Part shown: positions 29,101-37,092 of the stretch, in pieces
Numbering within the stretch: the stretch's first letter is position 1
How the letters are laid out: every line of letters begins with the position of its first letter
NCBI RefSeq assembly: GCF_004364805.1
Contig: NZ_SOAP01000002.1
Coordinates: forward strand, 62,001-126,000
Length of the DNA: 64,000 bases
Direction: 5' to 3'
Origin: Pelagimonas phthalicica
Lineage (GTDB): Bacteria > Pseudomonadota > Alphaproteobacteria > Rhodobacterales > Rhodobacteraceae
Position numbers and translations under genes: made by a program
The notes under the pieces: generated by a model
Databases searched by the model: none
What the model was told of the DNA's origin: nothing
What the model saw: the letters and a program-made list of their open reading frames with translations, nothing else

Positions 29101-30132
29101 CTAAGGGTGCTGTGGGGCGGGGCCGGTTGAGGTTCCGATGATCAGCTCTGCTTCGATGATCTCGTGTTGGGGGCCGGTCGTCGGGTTGGCGATCAGGCGC
29201 AAGAGCAGCTCAGCCGCCCGCACGCCCGCCGCCCGCACCGAAGAGCGTGTGGCGGTAAAGATTGGCACATCATGGCCGTTTTTCAGGTAACCCAGATCGT
29301 CGTCATGGGTGATGACGGACACATCTTTGCCCATCTCCAAACCGGCGGCCTGAATGGCGCGGCGCACACCGATGGCGGTGATCATAGAGGAGGTGAGAAA
29401 GGCGGTCGGCGGTTCGTCCATGCTCAGCATCTCGGAGGCGCTGAGAAAGCCGTTGATTTCGGTCATTTCGGTGGATTGCATCAGGGCCGGGTCCAGCGCG
29501 ATGCCGCGCTTTTGCAACGCAGAGGCATAGGATTCGCGACGGCGAAAAGCGTAGTCCATGAATTCCAGACCGTTCAAAAGCGCAATACGGCGATGGCCCA
29601 GATCCAGCAGGAAATCCGTTGCCCGGCGAAAGGCGCGGCTGTTATTGGTGTCAAGCCAGCTATAGGGGATATCGACGTTTGACGCGCGCCCATGCACGAC
29701 AAAGGGCATGTCCAGCTCGGTCAGCAGGCCGATCCGAGGGTCATTCATGGTCGGGCCATGCACGATGATTCCGTCAACGTTCCGGCGCGCGCAGATATCG
29801 CGATAGAGCTTTTCCTGCTGCTGATCATCCACAAGGCTGATCATCATCTCATATCCCGCTTTGGAATAGGCCGACCCGGCCCCGGCGATAAAGTCGCCAA
29901 AAACCGGGTTCACCATCTCGTGCTGAGTCGAGACGGGAATCACATGTCCGATCGCATGGGCGCGGCCCGTGGCCAGCCCTTTGGCCCGCGCATTGGGGCT
30001 GTAATTCAGCTCCTGCGCGGCTTTTTGCACCCGTTCCCGCGTCTTTTCGCTCACCTCAGGATAGCCGTTCAGCGCGCGGCTGACGGTGGTCTGGGACAGG
30101 TTCAGGTGTTCGGACAGTTTCTTAAGGCTCAT
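29101..30132 (-). CDS. aglR: LacI-family regulator of the agl locus
   Basis: The 343-residue protein has an N-terminal LacI helix-turn-helix (SLKKLSEHLNLSQTTVSRAL, residues 2-21) with the hinge helix near 50, then a periplasmic-binding-protein-like sensor domain. It is transcribed divergently from aglE, and two palindromes with CAAAGCGCTT lie between the genes, so autoregulation and repression of the alpha-glucoside operon are likely. The name follows aglR of Sinorhizobium by position and family, not by tested function. Confidence 0.85.
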   Translation of the reverse strand: MSLKKLSEHLNLSQTTVSRALNGYPEVSEKTRERVQKAAQELNYSPNARAKGLATGRAHAIGHVIPVSTQHEMVNPVFGDFIAGAGSAYSKAGYEMMISLVDDQQQEKLYRDICARRNVDGIIVHGPTMNDPRIGLLTELDMPFVVHGRASNVDIPYSWLDTNNSRAFRRATDFLLDLGHRRIALLNGLEFMDYAFRRRESYASALQKRGIALDPALMQSTEMTEINGFLSASEMLSMDEPPTAFLTSSMITAIGVRRAIQAAGLEMGKDVSVITHDDDLGYLKNGHDVPIFTATRSSVRAAGVRAAELLLRLIANPTTGPQHEIIEAELIIGTSTGPAPQHP

Positions 30133-30146
30133 GCCCCATTAAGGGC

Positions 30147-30158
30147 CAAAGCGCTTCG
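30147..30158. promoter_or_regulatory. LacI-type operator near aglR
   Basis: CAAAGCGCTTCG is a near-palindrome, 15 bp before the aglR start, matching the better site at 30293 in its first ten bases. Confidence 0.65.
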
Positions 30159-30254
30159 AATTTGTCAAGTCTCCCCGCGAATTTTTGCAGGTGCGAAATC
30201 TAGGGAATAAATCCTGACCCATATGTAAACCTCAGCAAATATTGGGTTTGATGC

Positions 30255-30304
30255 TTGACAGGAGAGGCCGACTCAGATCATTTAAAGTCATTCAAAGCGC
30301 TTTG
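30255..30304 (+). promoter_or_regulatory. aglE promoter and LacI-type operator
   Basis: A consensus -35 TTGACA (30255-30260) precedes, at 18 bp, a weak -10 CATTTA (30279-30284). The perfect palindrome CAAAGCGCTTTG (30293-30304) then covers the expected transcription start, the usual place for repression by a LacI-type protein. Confidence 0.65.
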
Positions 30305-30398
30305 GAGATACTTGCCAAATTCACCTTTGGCCAATCTTCAAAAGCCACGAAAACGGACACATGCCCAAGCAGGGCGTGATCAATCGGGAGGATTGTCC

Positions 30399-31667
30399 AT
30401 GAGGAAATCGTTTTATCTGGGCGCGGCCATGGCTGCGCTTGTTGCTGGTTCTGCATCTGCCGAACAGCTGACCATCTCCGGCCCATGGTTGGGTGCGGAT
30501 GAGGAGAATGTGCAGAAGGTGCTGGATGTGTTCCGCGCCCAGTCTGGCATTGATGTCAGCTATGTTGGCTCGGACAGCTTTGAACAGCAGATCGTCATCG
30601 ACGCCGAGGCGGGTTCTGCCCCCAATATCGCCGTCTTCCCACAGCCTGGTCTGGCGGCTGACATGGCCTCCAAGGGCTTCCTGACACCGCTGGCCGATGG
30701 CACCAGTGACTGGATCAAGGAAAACTATGCCGCGGGTCAGTCCTGGGTCGATCTGGGCACCTATGCGGGCAAAGACGGCGCGGACAGCCTTTATGGCTTC
30801 TTCTACAAGGTCGATGTGAAATCGCTGGTCTGGTACATCCCTGAGAACTTTGAGGATGCGGGCTATGACGTTCCGACCTCCATGGAAGAGCTCAAGGCGC
30901 TGACCGATCAGATCGTTGCGGATGGTGGCACGCCGTGGTGCATCGGTCTGGGGTCTGGCGGGGCGACCGGCTGGCCAGCGACCGACTGGGTCGAAGACCT
31001 GCTGCTGCGCACCCAGACACCGGATGTCTATGACGGCTGGGTCAAGAACGAGATCCCCTTCACCGATGAGCGCATCGTGGCGGCGATTGACGAGTTCGGC
31101 GCATTTGCCCGCAAAGATGAATATGTGGCCGGTGGCGCAGGCGCCGTGGCCAGCACCGATTTCCGCGACAGCCCGAAAGGCATGTTCGCTTCTCCTCCTC
31201 AGTGCTACATGCACCGTCAGGCTTCCTTTATCCCGGCTTTCTTCCCCGAAGGCACAGTCGTGGGTGAAGACGCGGATTTCTTCTACTTCCCGTCCTATTC
31301 TGAAAAAGAGCTGGGCAATCCGGTTCTGGGCGCAGGTACGCTTTGGGCGATCACCAGCGACAGCCCTGAGGCTCATCAGTTCATCGAGTTCCTGCAAACC
31401 GCAGAAGCGCATGAAACATGGATGGCGCTCAAAGGTTTCCTGACCCCGCATAAGGGCGTGAATTCTGACGCGTTTGGCGATCCGACCCTGAAAAAGATGA
31501 ATGACATCCTGCTGGGTGCGACCACCTTCCGCTTTGACGGCTCTGACCTGATGCCTGGTGGCGTTGGTGCCGGGTCTTTCTGGACTGGCATGGTTGACTA
31601 TGCCGGTGGCAAAGAAGCCTCGGATGTGGCTGGCGAAATCCAGTCCAGCTGGGACGCATTGAAATAA
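30399..31667 (+). CDS. aglE: Alpha-glucoside ABC transporter, binding protein
   Basis: AglE captures alpha-glucosides such as sucrose, maltose or trehalose in the periplasm. The 422-residue protein begins with a Sec signal peptide (FYLGAAMAALVAGSASA) and continues as a type-1 solute-binding protein (TISGPWLGADEENVQKVLDVF; NIAVFPQPGLAADMA). Start 30399 has a GGGAGGA site; earlier in-frame codons would run through the promoter. It is the first gene of the operon and is followed by a stem-loop. Confidence 0.92.
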   Translation: MRKSFYLGAAMAALVAGSASAEQLTISGPWLGADEENVQKVLDVFRAQSGIDVSYVGSDSFEQQIVIDAEAGSAPNIAVFPQPGLAADMASKGFLTPLADGTSDWIKENYAAGQSWVDLGTYAGKDGADSLYGFFYKVDVKSLVWYIPENFEDAGYDVPTSMEELKALTDQIVADGGTPWCIGLGSGGATGWPATDWVEDLLLRTQTPDVYDGWVKNEIPFTDERIVAAIDEFGAFARKDEYVAGGAGAVASTDFRDSPKGMFASPPQCYMHRQASFIPAFFPEGTVVGEDADFFYFPSYSEKELGNPVLGAGTLWAITSDSPEAHQFIEFLQTAEAHETWMALKGFLTPHKGVNSDAFGDPTLKKMNDILLGATTFRFDGSDLMPGGVGAGSFWTGMVDYAGGKEASDVAGEIQSSWDALK

Positions 31668-31681
31668 CCACTCACGATCTT

Positions 31682-31712
31682 GACCTCGGCGGGTTCCCTG
31701 CCGAGGTCTTTT
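31682..31712 (+). terminator. Intercistronic hairpin after aglE
   Basis: The stem GACCTCGG/CCGAGGTC with an 11-nt loop is followed by TTTT. It probably stabilises the aglE message or partly terminates, giving more binding protein than permease, as seen in many ABC sugar operons. Confidence 0.7.
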
Positions 31713-31824
31713 GGTACATCATCACCACATCATCTGAACATGTCCGTCCCGCGTGCCGACCATGACGCCCGGGGCCTCTTCTCGCACCGGTTTGCGGGAA
31801 TCCTGTTAGAAAAGGGAGGACATC

Positions 31825-32826
31825 ATGCATCCAGCATTCCTGGGTCTTTTGACAATCGCCATCGGGGTAGGGGGCTGTGTCGCCTACTATTTCTTCTCCA
31901 ACTGGGTGCTGGACAATGTCCTGTTTCCCGCCAAGGGGCCGCAAGCGGGGCGGAATATCAACCGTGCCAATCTGATCCGCCCCTGGCTGTTCCTGTTCCC
32001 GGCGATGATCGCTTTGGGCCTGTATCTGGCCTATCCGGTGATCGAGACGTTACGCCTGTCGCTGACGGATCGTGACCAGGACGGGGCCTTTGTCGGGCTG
32101 GCTAATTACATGCAGATGTTTGGCGAACCCAAATTCTGGGAGGCCATGCGCAACAATATGCTGTGGCTGATTGTGGTGCCCGCCATGTCGACCATGTTCG
32201 GCTTGTTGGTGGCGCAGCTGACGGACCGGATCAAATGGGGCAATATCGCCAAATCGCTGATCTTTATGCCCATGGCGATTTCCTTTGTTGGCGCGGCGGT
32301 GATCTGGAAACTGATCTATGACGCCCGCCCCGAAGGCACTGAGCAGATTGGTGTGTTGAACGCGATCTATGTCGCCTTTAGCGGCGGCGCGCCGCAACAA
32401 TGGCTGACCCTGCCGATCTGGAACAACTTTTTCCTCATGGTGGTGCTGATCTGGATTCAGACCGGTTTTTCCATGGTGATCCTGAGCGCGGCGTTGCGCG
32501 GTATTCCCGAGGAAACCATCGAGGCGGCGATTGTGGACGGGGCCAACCCGATCCAGATTTTCTTTAAGATCAAGGTGCCGCAGATCAAGTCGACCATCAT
32601 GGTGGTCTGGACGACGATCACGCTGGTTGTGCTCAAGGTCTTTGATATCGTCTTTGCCATGACCAATGGCCAGTGGAGCACGCAGGTTCTGGCCAATTAC
32701 ATGTATACCCAGCTGTTCGTTGCCAATGATTGGGGTGTTGGCTCGGCCAGCGCGATGATGATCATGTTGCTGGTGACACCGATCCTGGTCTGGAACGTGC
32801 GCAATGCCCGTAAGGAGATGCGGTGA
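31825..32826 (+). CDS. aglF: Alpha-glucoside ABC transporter, permease AglF
   Basis: The protein has 333 residues with about eight hydrophobic helices. The binding-protein-dependent EAA-like loop is EAAIVDGANPIQIFFKIKVP (about 230-250), which contacts the ATPase. It resembles MalF-type permeases. The start has GGGAGGA upstream. Confidence 0.92.
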   Translation: MHPAFLGLLTIAIGVGGCVAYYFFSNWVLDNVLFPAKGPQAGRNINRANLIRPWLFLFPAMIALGLYLAYPVIETLRLSLTDRDQDGAFVGLANYMQMFGEPKFWEAMRNNMLWLIVVPAMSTMFGLLVAQLTDRIKWGNIAKSLIFMPMAISFVGAAVIWKLIYDARPEGTEQIGVLNAIYVAFSGGAPQQWLTLPIWNNFFLMVVLIWIQTGFSMVILSAALRGIPEETIEAAIVDGANPIQIFFKIKVPQIKSTIMVVWTTITLVVLKVFDIVFAMTNGQWSTQVLANYMYTQLFVANDWGVGSASAMMIMLLVTPILVWNVRNARKEMR

Positions 32827-32853
32827 TGGAACGGTTTTTCCACAAAGATGAGA

Positions 32854-33036
32854 CGCGTGATTGCCCTCTCGCGGGTTGGCGAAACAACTTCGGTTTCTGC
32901 CACTTTTTCCCAGCCAAGCTCAATTCAACTTCTGTGTTCACCCAAACGATAGAAAAATCGCCCACCGTCCCGCCAAAGGCGGGCCACCTATCGGCGGCGC
33001 ACCTTTGGTGCGACGGGGCGGGAGGGCGATCACGCG
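32854..33036. repeat. Inverted-repeat element between aglF and aglG
   Basis: The aglF-aglG gap is 282 bp, unusually long inside an operon. It contains CGCGTGATTGCCCTC (32854-32868) and its inverted partner GAGGGCGATCACGCG (33022-33036), one mismatch in 15. Nested within are further GC-rich inverted arms (ATCGCCC...CCCGCC with GGCGGGAGGGCGAT). No coding potential is visible. No second copy was found in the window. Confidence 0.6.
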
Positions 33037-33108
33037 GCGGGCCAAGGCCCTTGACTCCGCGTGAATGGTTCCCTTTTGCGCAGTTCCCCCAACACATGAG
33101 GACACACC

Positions 33109-34254
33109 ATGGATAATATCGCTGGCAGCAAATCCTCCCTCACTTGGGCGGTTCATATCTCGGTGGCGTTTCTTGTCGCCCTGTGGCTTTTCCCGACGGT
33201 GGGTCTGTTCGTATCCTCCTTTCGCACGGCCGACCAGATCGCCACATCGGGCTGGTGGAAATCCCTGTTTCCGTCCGAGCAAAACCTGACCATCCGCTCG
33301 GCCGCTCCGGACACCCAGACCCAGGACGGCGCGCTATATGTGATCGAGGGCAATCTCTTTGACGGTGACGAGGCCGAGATCACCGCCTGGGGCATCTCCT
33401 CGCGGGCGATCTCTGATTACACGCCGGGCGAAACCGCCGAGCTGCGCAAAGGCGGACGCGTTACCGTGCAGGCCAATGGCGATTATCGCATGGAAAACGA
33501 AGAGGCGTTTAGCGGCAAACGCGGCACCCGCATCTTTGTCACCGCCACCAAGCCTGCGGAATTCACCACGCAAAACTATGAAAACATGTTGCTCGACCCC
33601 AAGAATGTCGATGGCATGGCCAAGGCGTTTTTCAACACGCTGACCGTAACCATCCCGGCAACAATCATCCCGATCGTGGTGGCGGCCTTTGCGGCCTATG
33701 CCCTGGCCTGGATGGATTTTCCGGGCCGCGCGCTGTTGATTGCGATCATCGTCGGCTTGCTTGTGGTGCCGCTGCAATTGGCGCTGATCCCACTGCTCAA
33801 ACTGCATTTGGGCATCGGCATTGGCAAAGGCTATCTGGGCACCTGGCTGGCGCATACGGGATTTGGCCTGCCCTTGGCGATTTACCTGCTTAGGAACTAT
33901 ATGGTCGGCCTGCCGCGTGACATCATCGAAAATGCCCGTGTCGATGGTGCGACCGAGTTCCAGATCTTTACCAAGATCATCCTGCCGCTCAGCTTTCCGG
34001 CCCTGGCCAGTTTCGCGATTTTCCAGTTCCTGTGGACCTGGAACGACCTGCTGGTTGCCAAAGTCTTCCTGATTGACAGCACCGGTCAAACCACCGTTAT
34101 GACCGCGCAGATCGTGGAACTGCTGGGCACGCGCGGTGGCAATTGGGAAATCCTTGCGACAGCGGCTTTTGTGTCGATTGCAGTGCCTTTGGCGGTCTTT
34201 TTCGCCATGCAAAAATACCTGGTGCGCGGTCTCTTGGCCGGCTCCGTCAAATAA
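33109..34254 (+). CDS. aglG: Alpha-glucoside ABC transporter, permease AglG
   Basis: The protein has 381 residues. It begins with one TM segment (about 15-35), then a periplasmic domain of about 120 residues (beta-rich, from FRTADQIATSGWW), then five C-terminal helices with the EAA loop IIENARVDGATEFQIFTKI. The extra periplasmic domain is typical of AglG compared with MalG. It pairs with AglF. Confidence 0.92.
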   Translation: MDNIAGSKSSLTWAVHISVAFLVALWLFPTVGLFVSSFRTADQIATSGWWKSLFPSEQNLTIRSAAPDTQTQDGALYVIEGNLFDGDEAEITAWGISSRAISDYTPGETAELRKGGRVTVQANGDYRMENEEAFSGKRGTRIFVTATKPAEFTTQNYENMLLDPKNVDGMAKAFFNTLTVTIPATIIPIVVAAFAAYALAWMDFPGRALLIAIIVGLLVVPLQLALIPLLKLHLGIGIGKGYLGTWLAHTGFGLPLAIYLLRNYMVGLPRDIIENARVDGATEFQIFTKIILPLSFPALASFAIFQFLWTWNDLLVAKVFLIDSTGQTTVMTAQIVELLGTRGGNWEILATAAFVSIAVPLAVFFAMQKYLVRGLLAGSVK

Positions 34255-34278
34255 CCCCGCCAGAGGGGCGACATAGGA

Positions 34279-35940
34279 ATGAGTATGAACACGCAAACAA
34301 ATATCTCAGCTGCGGCTCAGGTTGTGGACAAGGATTGGTGGCGCGGGGCGGTGATCTATCAGATCTATCCGCGCTCCTATCAGGACAGCACCGGGGACGG
34401 GATTGGCGACCTTAAGGGCATCACCCGCCGCTTGCCGCATATCGCGTCGCTCGGCGTTGATGCGATTTGGATCTCGCCCTTTTTCAAATCCCCGATGAAG
34501 GATTTCGGCTATGACGTGTCGGATTACTGCGACGTTGATCCGATGTTTGGCACGCTGGCGGATTTTGACGCGCTGATTGCCCGCGCTCATGAGTTGGGGC
34601 TGAAGGTGATGATCGATCAGGTGCTGTCGCACAGTTCGGATCAGCACGCCTGGTTCAAGGAAAGCCGGGCCAGCCGCGACAATCCCAAGGCGGATTGGTA
34701 TGTCTGGTCCGATCCGAACCCCGATGGCACGCCGCCCAATAACTGGCTGTCGATCTTTGGCGGGTCGGCCTGGCAATGGGACGCGCGGCGCGAGCAGTAT
34801 TACCTGCACAACTTCCTGACTTCGCAGCCGGATCTGAACTTCCACTGCGCGGAAGTGCAGGATGCGCTGCTTGAGACCGTGCGGTTTTGGTTGGATCGGG
34901 GGGTGGATGGGTTCCGTCTCGATACGATCAACTTCTATGTCCATGACAAAGAGCTGCGCTCGAACCCGGCCTTGCCACCAGAAGAGCGGGATTCCTCGAT
35001 CGCGCCCAGTGTGAATCCCTATAACCATCAGTTCCATCTCTATTCCAAGAACCAGCCGGAAAACCTGGCCTTTTTGGAACGATTCCGGGCCCTTTTGGAC
35101 GAATACCCGGCGGCGACAGCCGTGGGCGAGGTGGGCGATGCGCAGCGCGGGCTAGAGATTATGGGGGAGTACACGGCAGGCGATGATCGCGTGCATATGT
35201 GCTATTCCTTTGAATTCCTGTCTGGCGATCAACCGGATGCGGCGCGGGTGGTTGAGGTTTTGACCAAAGTCGATACGGCGGCGCCGGATGGTTGGGCCTG
35301 CTGGGCGTTTTCGAACCATGATGTCATCCGCCATGCCAGCCGCTGGAACCTGGATCTGGCTGGGCAAAAGGCCTTTGCCACCTTGCTGATGTGCCTGCGC
35401 GGCTCGGTCTGTATCTATCAGGGCGAAGAGCTGGGTCTGGGCGAGGCTGAGGTTGCCTTTGAAGACCTGCAAGACCCTTATGGCATTGAATTTTGGCCGG
35501 AATTCAAGGGGCGCGACGGCTGTCGCACGCCGATGGTCTGGGAGAAATCCAATTCCAATGGCGGCTTTTCCGAGGGCAAACCCTGGTTGCCGGTCGCGCC
35601 GGAACATCTGGTGCGCTCTGTGGCCGAACAGGAGGAAGACCCAGAGGCGCTCTTGCATCACTATCGCCGGGTTCTGGCACTGCGCCATGCCCATCGCGCC
35701 TTGTCCAAGGGGGAGCTTGGCGGGCTGGCGCAATCTGGTCCGGTGGTGTCCTTTACACGCAGTGAGGCGGGCGAAGACATCTTCTGCGCCTTTAACCTGT
35801 CCGGCCAAGCCGGTGAGGTTTCGCTGCCCAAGGGCAATTGGGAGCAGATCGGCGGCGTTTTGAGCACAGAACTGCCCAAGGCCGGTCCGGTCGCGCTGGG
35901 TCCATGGCAGGTGGCGCTGGCGCGGCGCATTAACGAATAG
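34279..35940 (+). CDS. aglA: Alpha-glucosidase AglA (GH13)
   Basis: The 553-residue enzyme is a GH13 alpha-glucosidase with region I near DQVLSHSSDQH, nucleophile Asp215 in GFRLDTINF, acid/base Glu284 in VGEVGD, and His347/Asp348 in SNHDV. No signal peptide is present, so it hydrolyses imported sucrose, maltose or trehalose inside the cell. It follows aglG by 24 bp and precedes aglK by 9 bp. The glucose product would feed glk. Confidence 0.94.
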   Translation: MSMNTQTNISAAAQVVDKDWWRGAVIYQIYPRSYQDSTGDGIGDLKGITRRLPHIASLGVDAIWISPFFKSPMKDFGYDVSDYCDVDPMFGTLADFDALIARAHELGLKVMIDQVLSHSSDQHAWFKESRASRDNPKADWYVWSDPNPDGTPPNNWLSIFGGSAWQWDARREQYYLHNFLTSQPDLNFHCAEVQDALLETVRFWLDRGVDGFRLDTINFYVHDKELRSNPALPPEERDSSIAPSVNPYNHQFHLYSKNQPENLAFLERFRALLDEYPAATAVGEVGDAQRGLEIMGEYTAGDDRVHMCYSFEFLSGDQPDAARVVEVLTKVDTAAPDGWACWAFSNHDVIRHASRWNLDLAGQKAFATLLMCLRGSVCIYQGEELGLGEAEVAFEDLQDPYGIEFWPEFKGRDGCRTPMVWEKSNSNGGFSEGKPWLPVAPEHLVRSVAEQEEDPEALLHHYRRVLALRHAHRALSKGELGGLAQSGPVVSFTRSEAGEDIFCAFNLSGQAGEVSLPKGNWEQIGGVLSTELPKAGPVALGPWQVALARRINE

Positions 35941-35949
35941 GGGGGAGAC

Positions 35950-37038
35950 ATGACAGATCTCAAACTGACCAATGTCGGTAAAACATATGGCGGGGCTGTC
36001 GAAGTCCTCAAGGATATCAATCTGGACATCAAGCAAGGCGAGCTGATCGTGTTTGTCGGCCCGTCGGGCTGCGGCAAATCCACTTTGCTGCGCATGATTG
36101 CCGGGTTGGAAAAGATCACCTCGGGTGAGCTGGAAATCGACGGGATGCTGGTCAATGACGTGCCCCCGGCGCAGCGTGGCATTGCCATGGTGTTCCAGTC
36201 TTACGCGCTCTATCCGCATATGACGGTGCGCGAAAACATGAGCTTTGCGCTGAAGCTGGCGGGCAAGGCGCAGGGCGAGATCGACGAGGCGGTCAATCGC
36301 GCCGCCAAGATGTTGCAGCTGGATCAATACCTTGATCGCCTGCCCAAGGCGTTGTCCGGTGGTCAGCGCCAGCGGGTGGCGATTGGCCGGTCGATTGTTC
36401 GTGACCCCAAGGTCTATCTGTTTGACGAACCGCTTTCGAACCTTGACGCGGCCCTGCGTGTTGCGACCCGGATCGAGATCGCCCAGCTCAAGGAGCAGAT
36501 GCCCGACCGCACCATGATCTATGTCACACATGATCAGGTCGAGGCGATGACGCTGGCAAGCCGAATCGTGGTTCTGGCCAATAAGGGGGTTGCGCAGGTG
36601 GGTTCGCCTCTGGAGCTCTATGAACGCCCGAACTCCGAATTTGTGGCGCAATTCATTGGCTCTCCGGCGATGAACCTCTTGCCCGGCGAGGTGATCGAAA
36701 CCGGAGAGCAAACCCGCGTGAAACTGGCGGGCGGTGGCGAGGCGGTCTCGCATTATCCGACGCAAGCGAGCGATCTTGGCCTCAAGGTCAATGTGGGCGT
36801 CCGCCCCGAGGATTTTGAAACCTGCGAGAGCGATGAGCTGTTTGCCGGTGAGGTCAATATCACCGAGGCGCTGGGTGAAGTGACCTTGCTCTATTTCAAA
36901 GCCGACGAAGGGCAGGAGCCGAGCATCGCCAAACTGCCGGGCATTCACAAAGGCATGCGTGGGCAAACCGTCAAACTGACCGCACCCGCGGATAAGGTGC
37001 ATTTGTTCGCCAATGGTACATCGCTGCTCTATCGCTAA
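35950..37038 (+). CDS. aglK: Alpha-glucoside ABC transporter, ATPase AglK
   Basis: AglK powers AglEFG. The 362-residue protein has Walker A GPSGCGKST (about 37-45), the signature LSGGQRQRVAIGRS, Walker B YLFDEPLSNLD and switch VTHDQVEA. The C-terminal part from about 240 is a MalK-like regulatory TOBE domain, with VRPEDFE. It ends the operon, followed by a terminator. Confidence 0.95.
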   Translation: MTDLKLTNVGKTYGGAVEVLKDINLDIKQGELIVFVGPSGCGKSTLLRMIAGLEKITSGELEIDGMLVNDVPPAQRGIAMVFQSYALYPHMTVRENMSFALKLAGKAQGEIDEAVNRAAKMLQLDQYLDRLPKALSGGQRQRVAIGRSIVRDPKVYLFDEPLSNLDAALRVATRIEIAQLKEQMPDRTMIYVTHDQVEAMTLASRIVVLANKGVAQVGSPLELYERPNSEFVAQFIGSPAMNLLPGEVIETGEQTRVKLAGGGEAVSHYPTQASDLGLKVNVGVRPEDFETCESDELFAGEVNITEALGEVTLLYFKADEGQEPSIAKLPGIHKGMRGQTVKLTAPADKVHLFANGTSLLYR

Positions 37039-37062
37039 GGCGTTTCTTGGCGGCAAAGAAAA

Positions 37063-37087
37063 GGCGGGCCAAACGGCCCGCCTTTTT
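37063..37087. terminator. Bidirectional terminator, aglK and VWA gene
   Basis: Stem GGCGGGCC/GGCCCGCC with an AAAC loop is followed by T5 on the plus strand and a T-rich tract on the minus strand, so it can end both converging genes. Confidence 0.9.
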
Positions 37088-37092
37088 GCATT

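Noticed and set aside
35152-37056. Minus-strand frame of 634 codons opposite aglA and aglK
   Set aside because: Antisense shadow of two well-defined agl genes; high GC leaves such frames open by chance.
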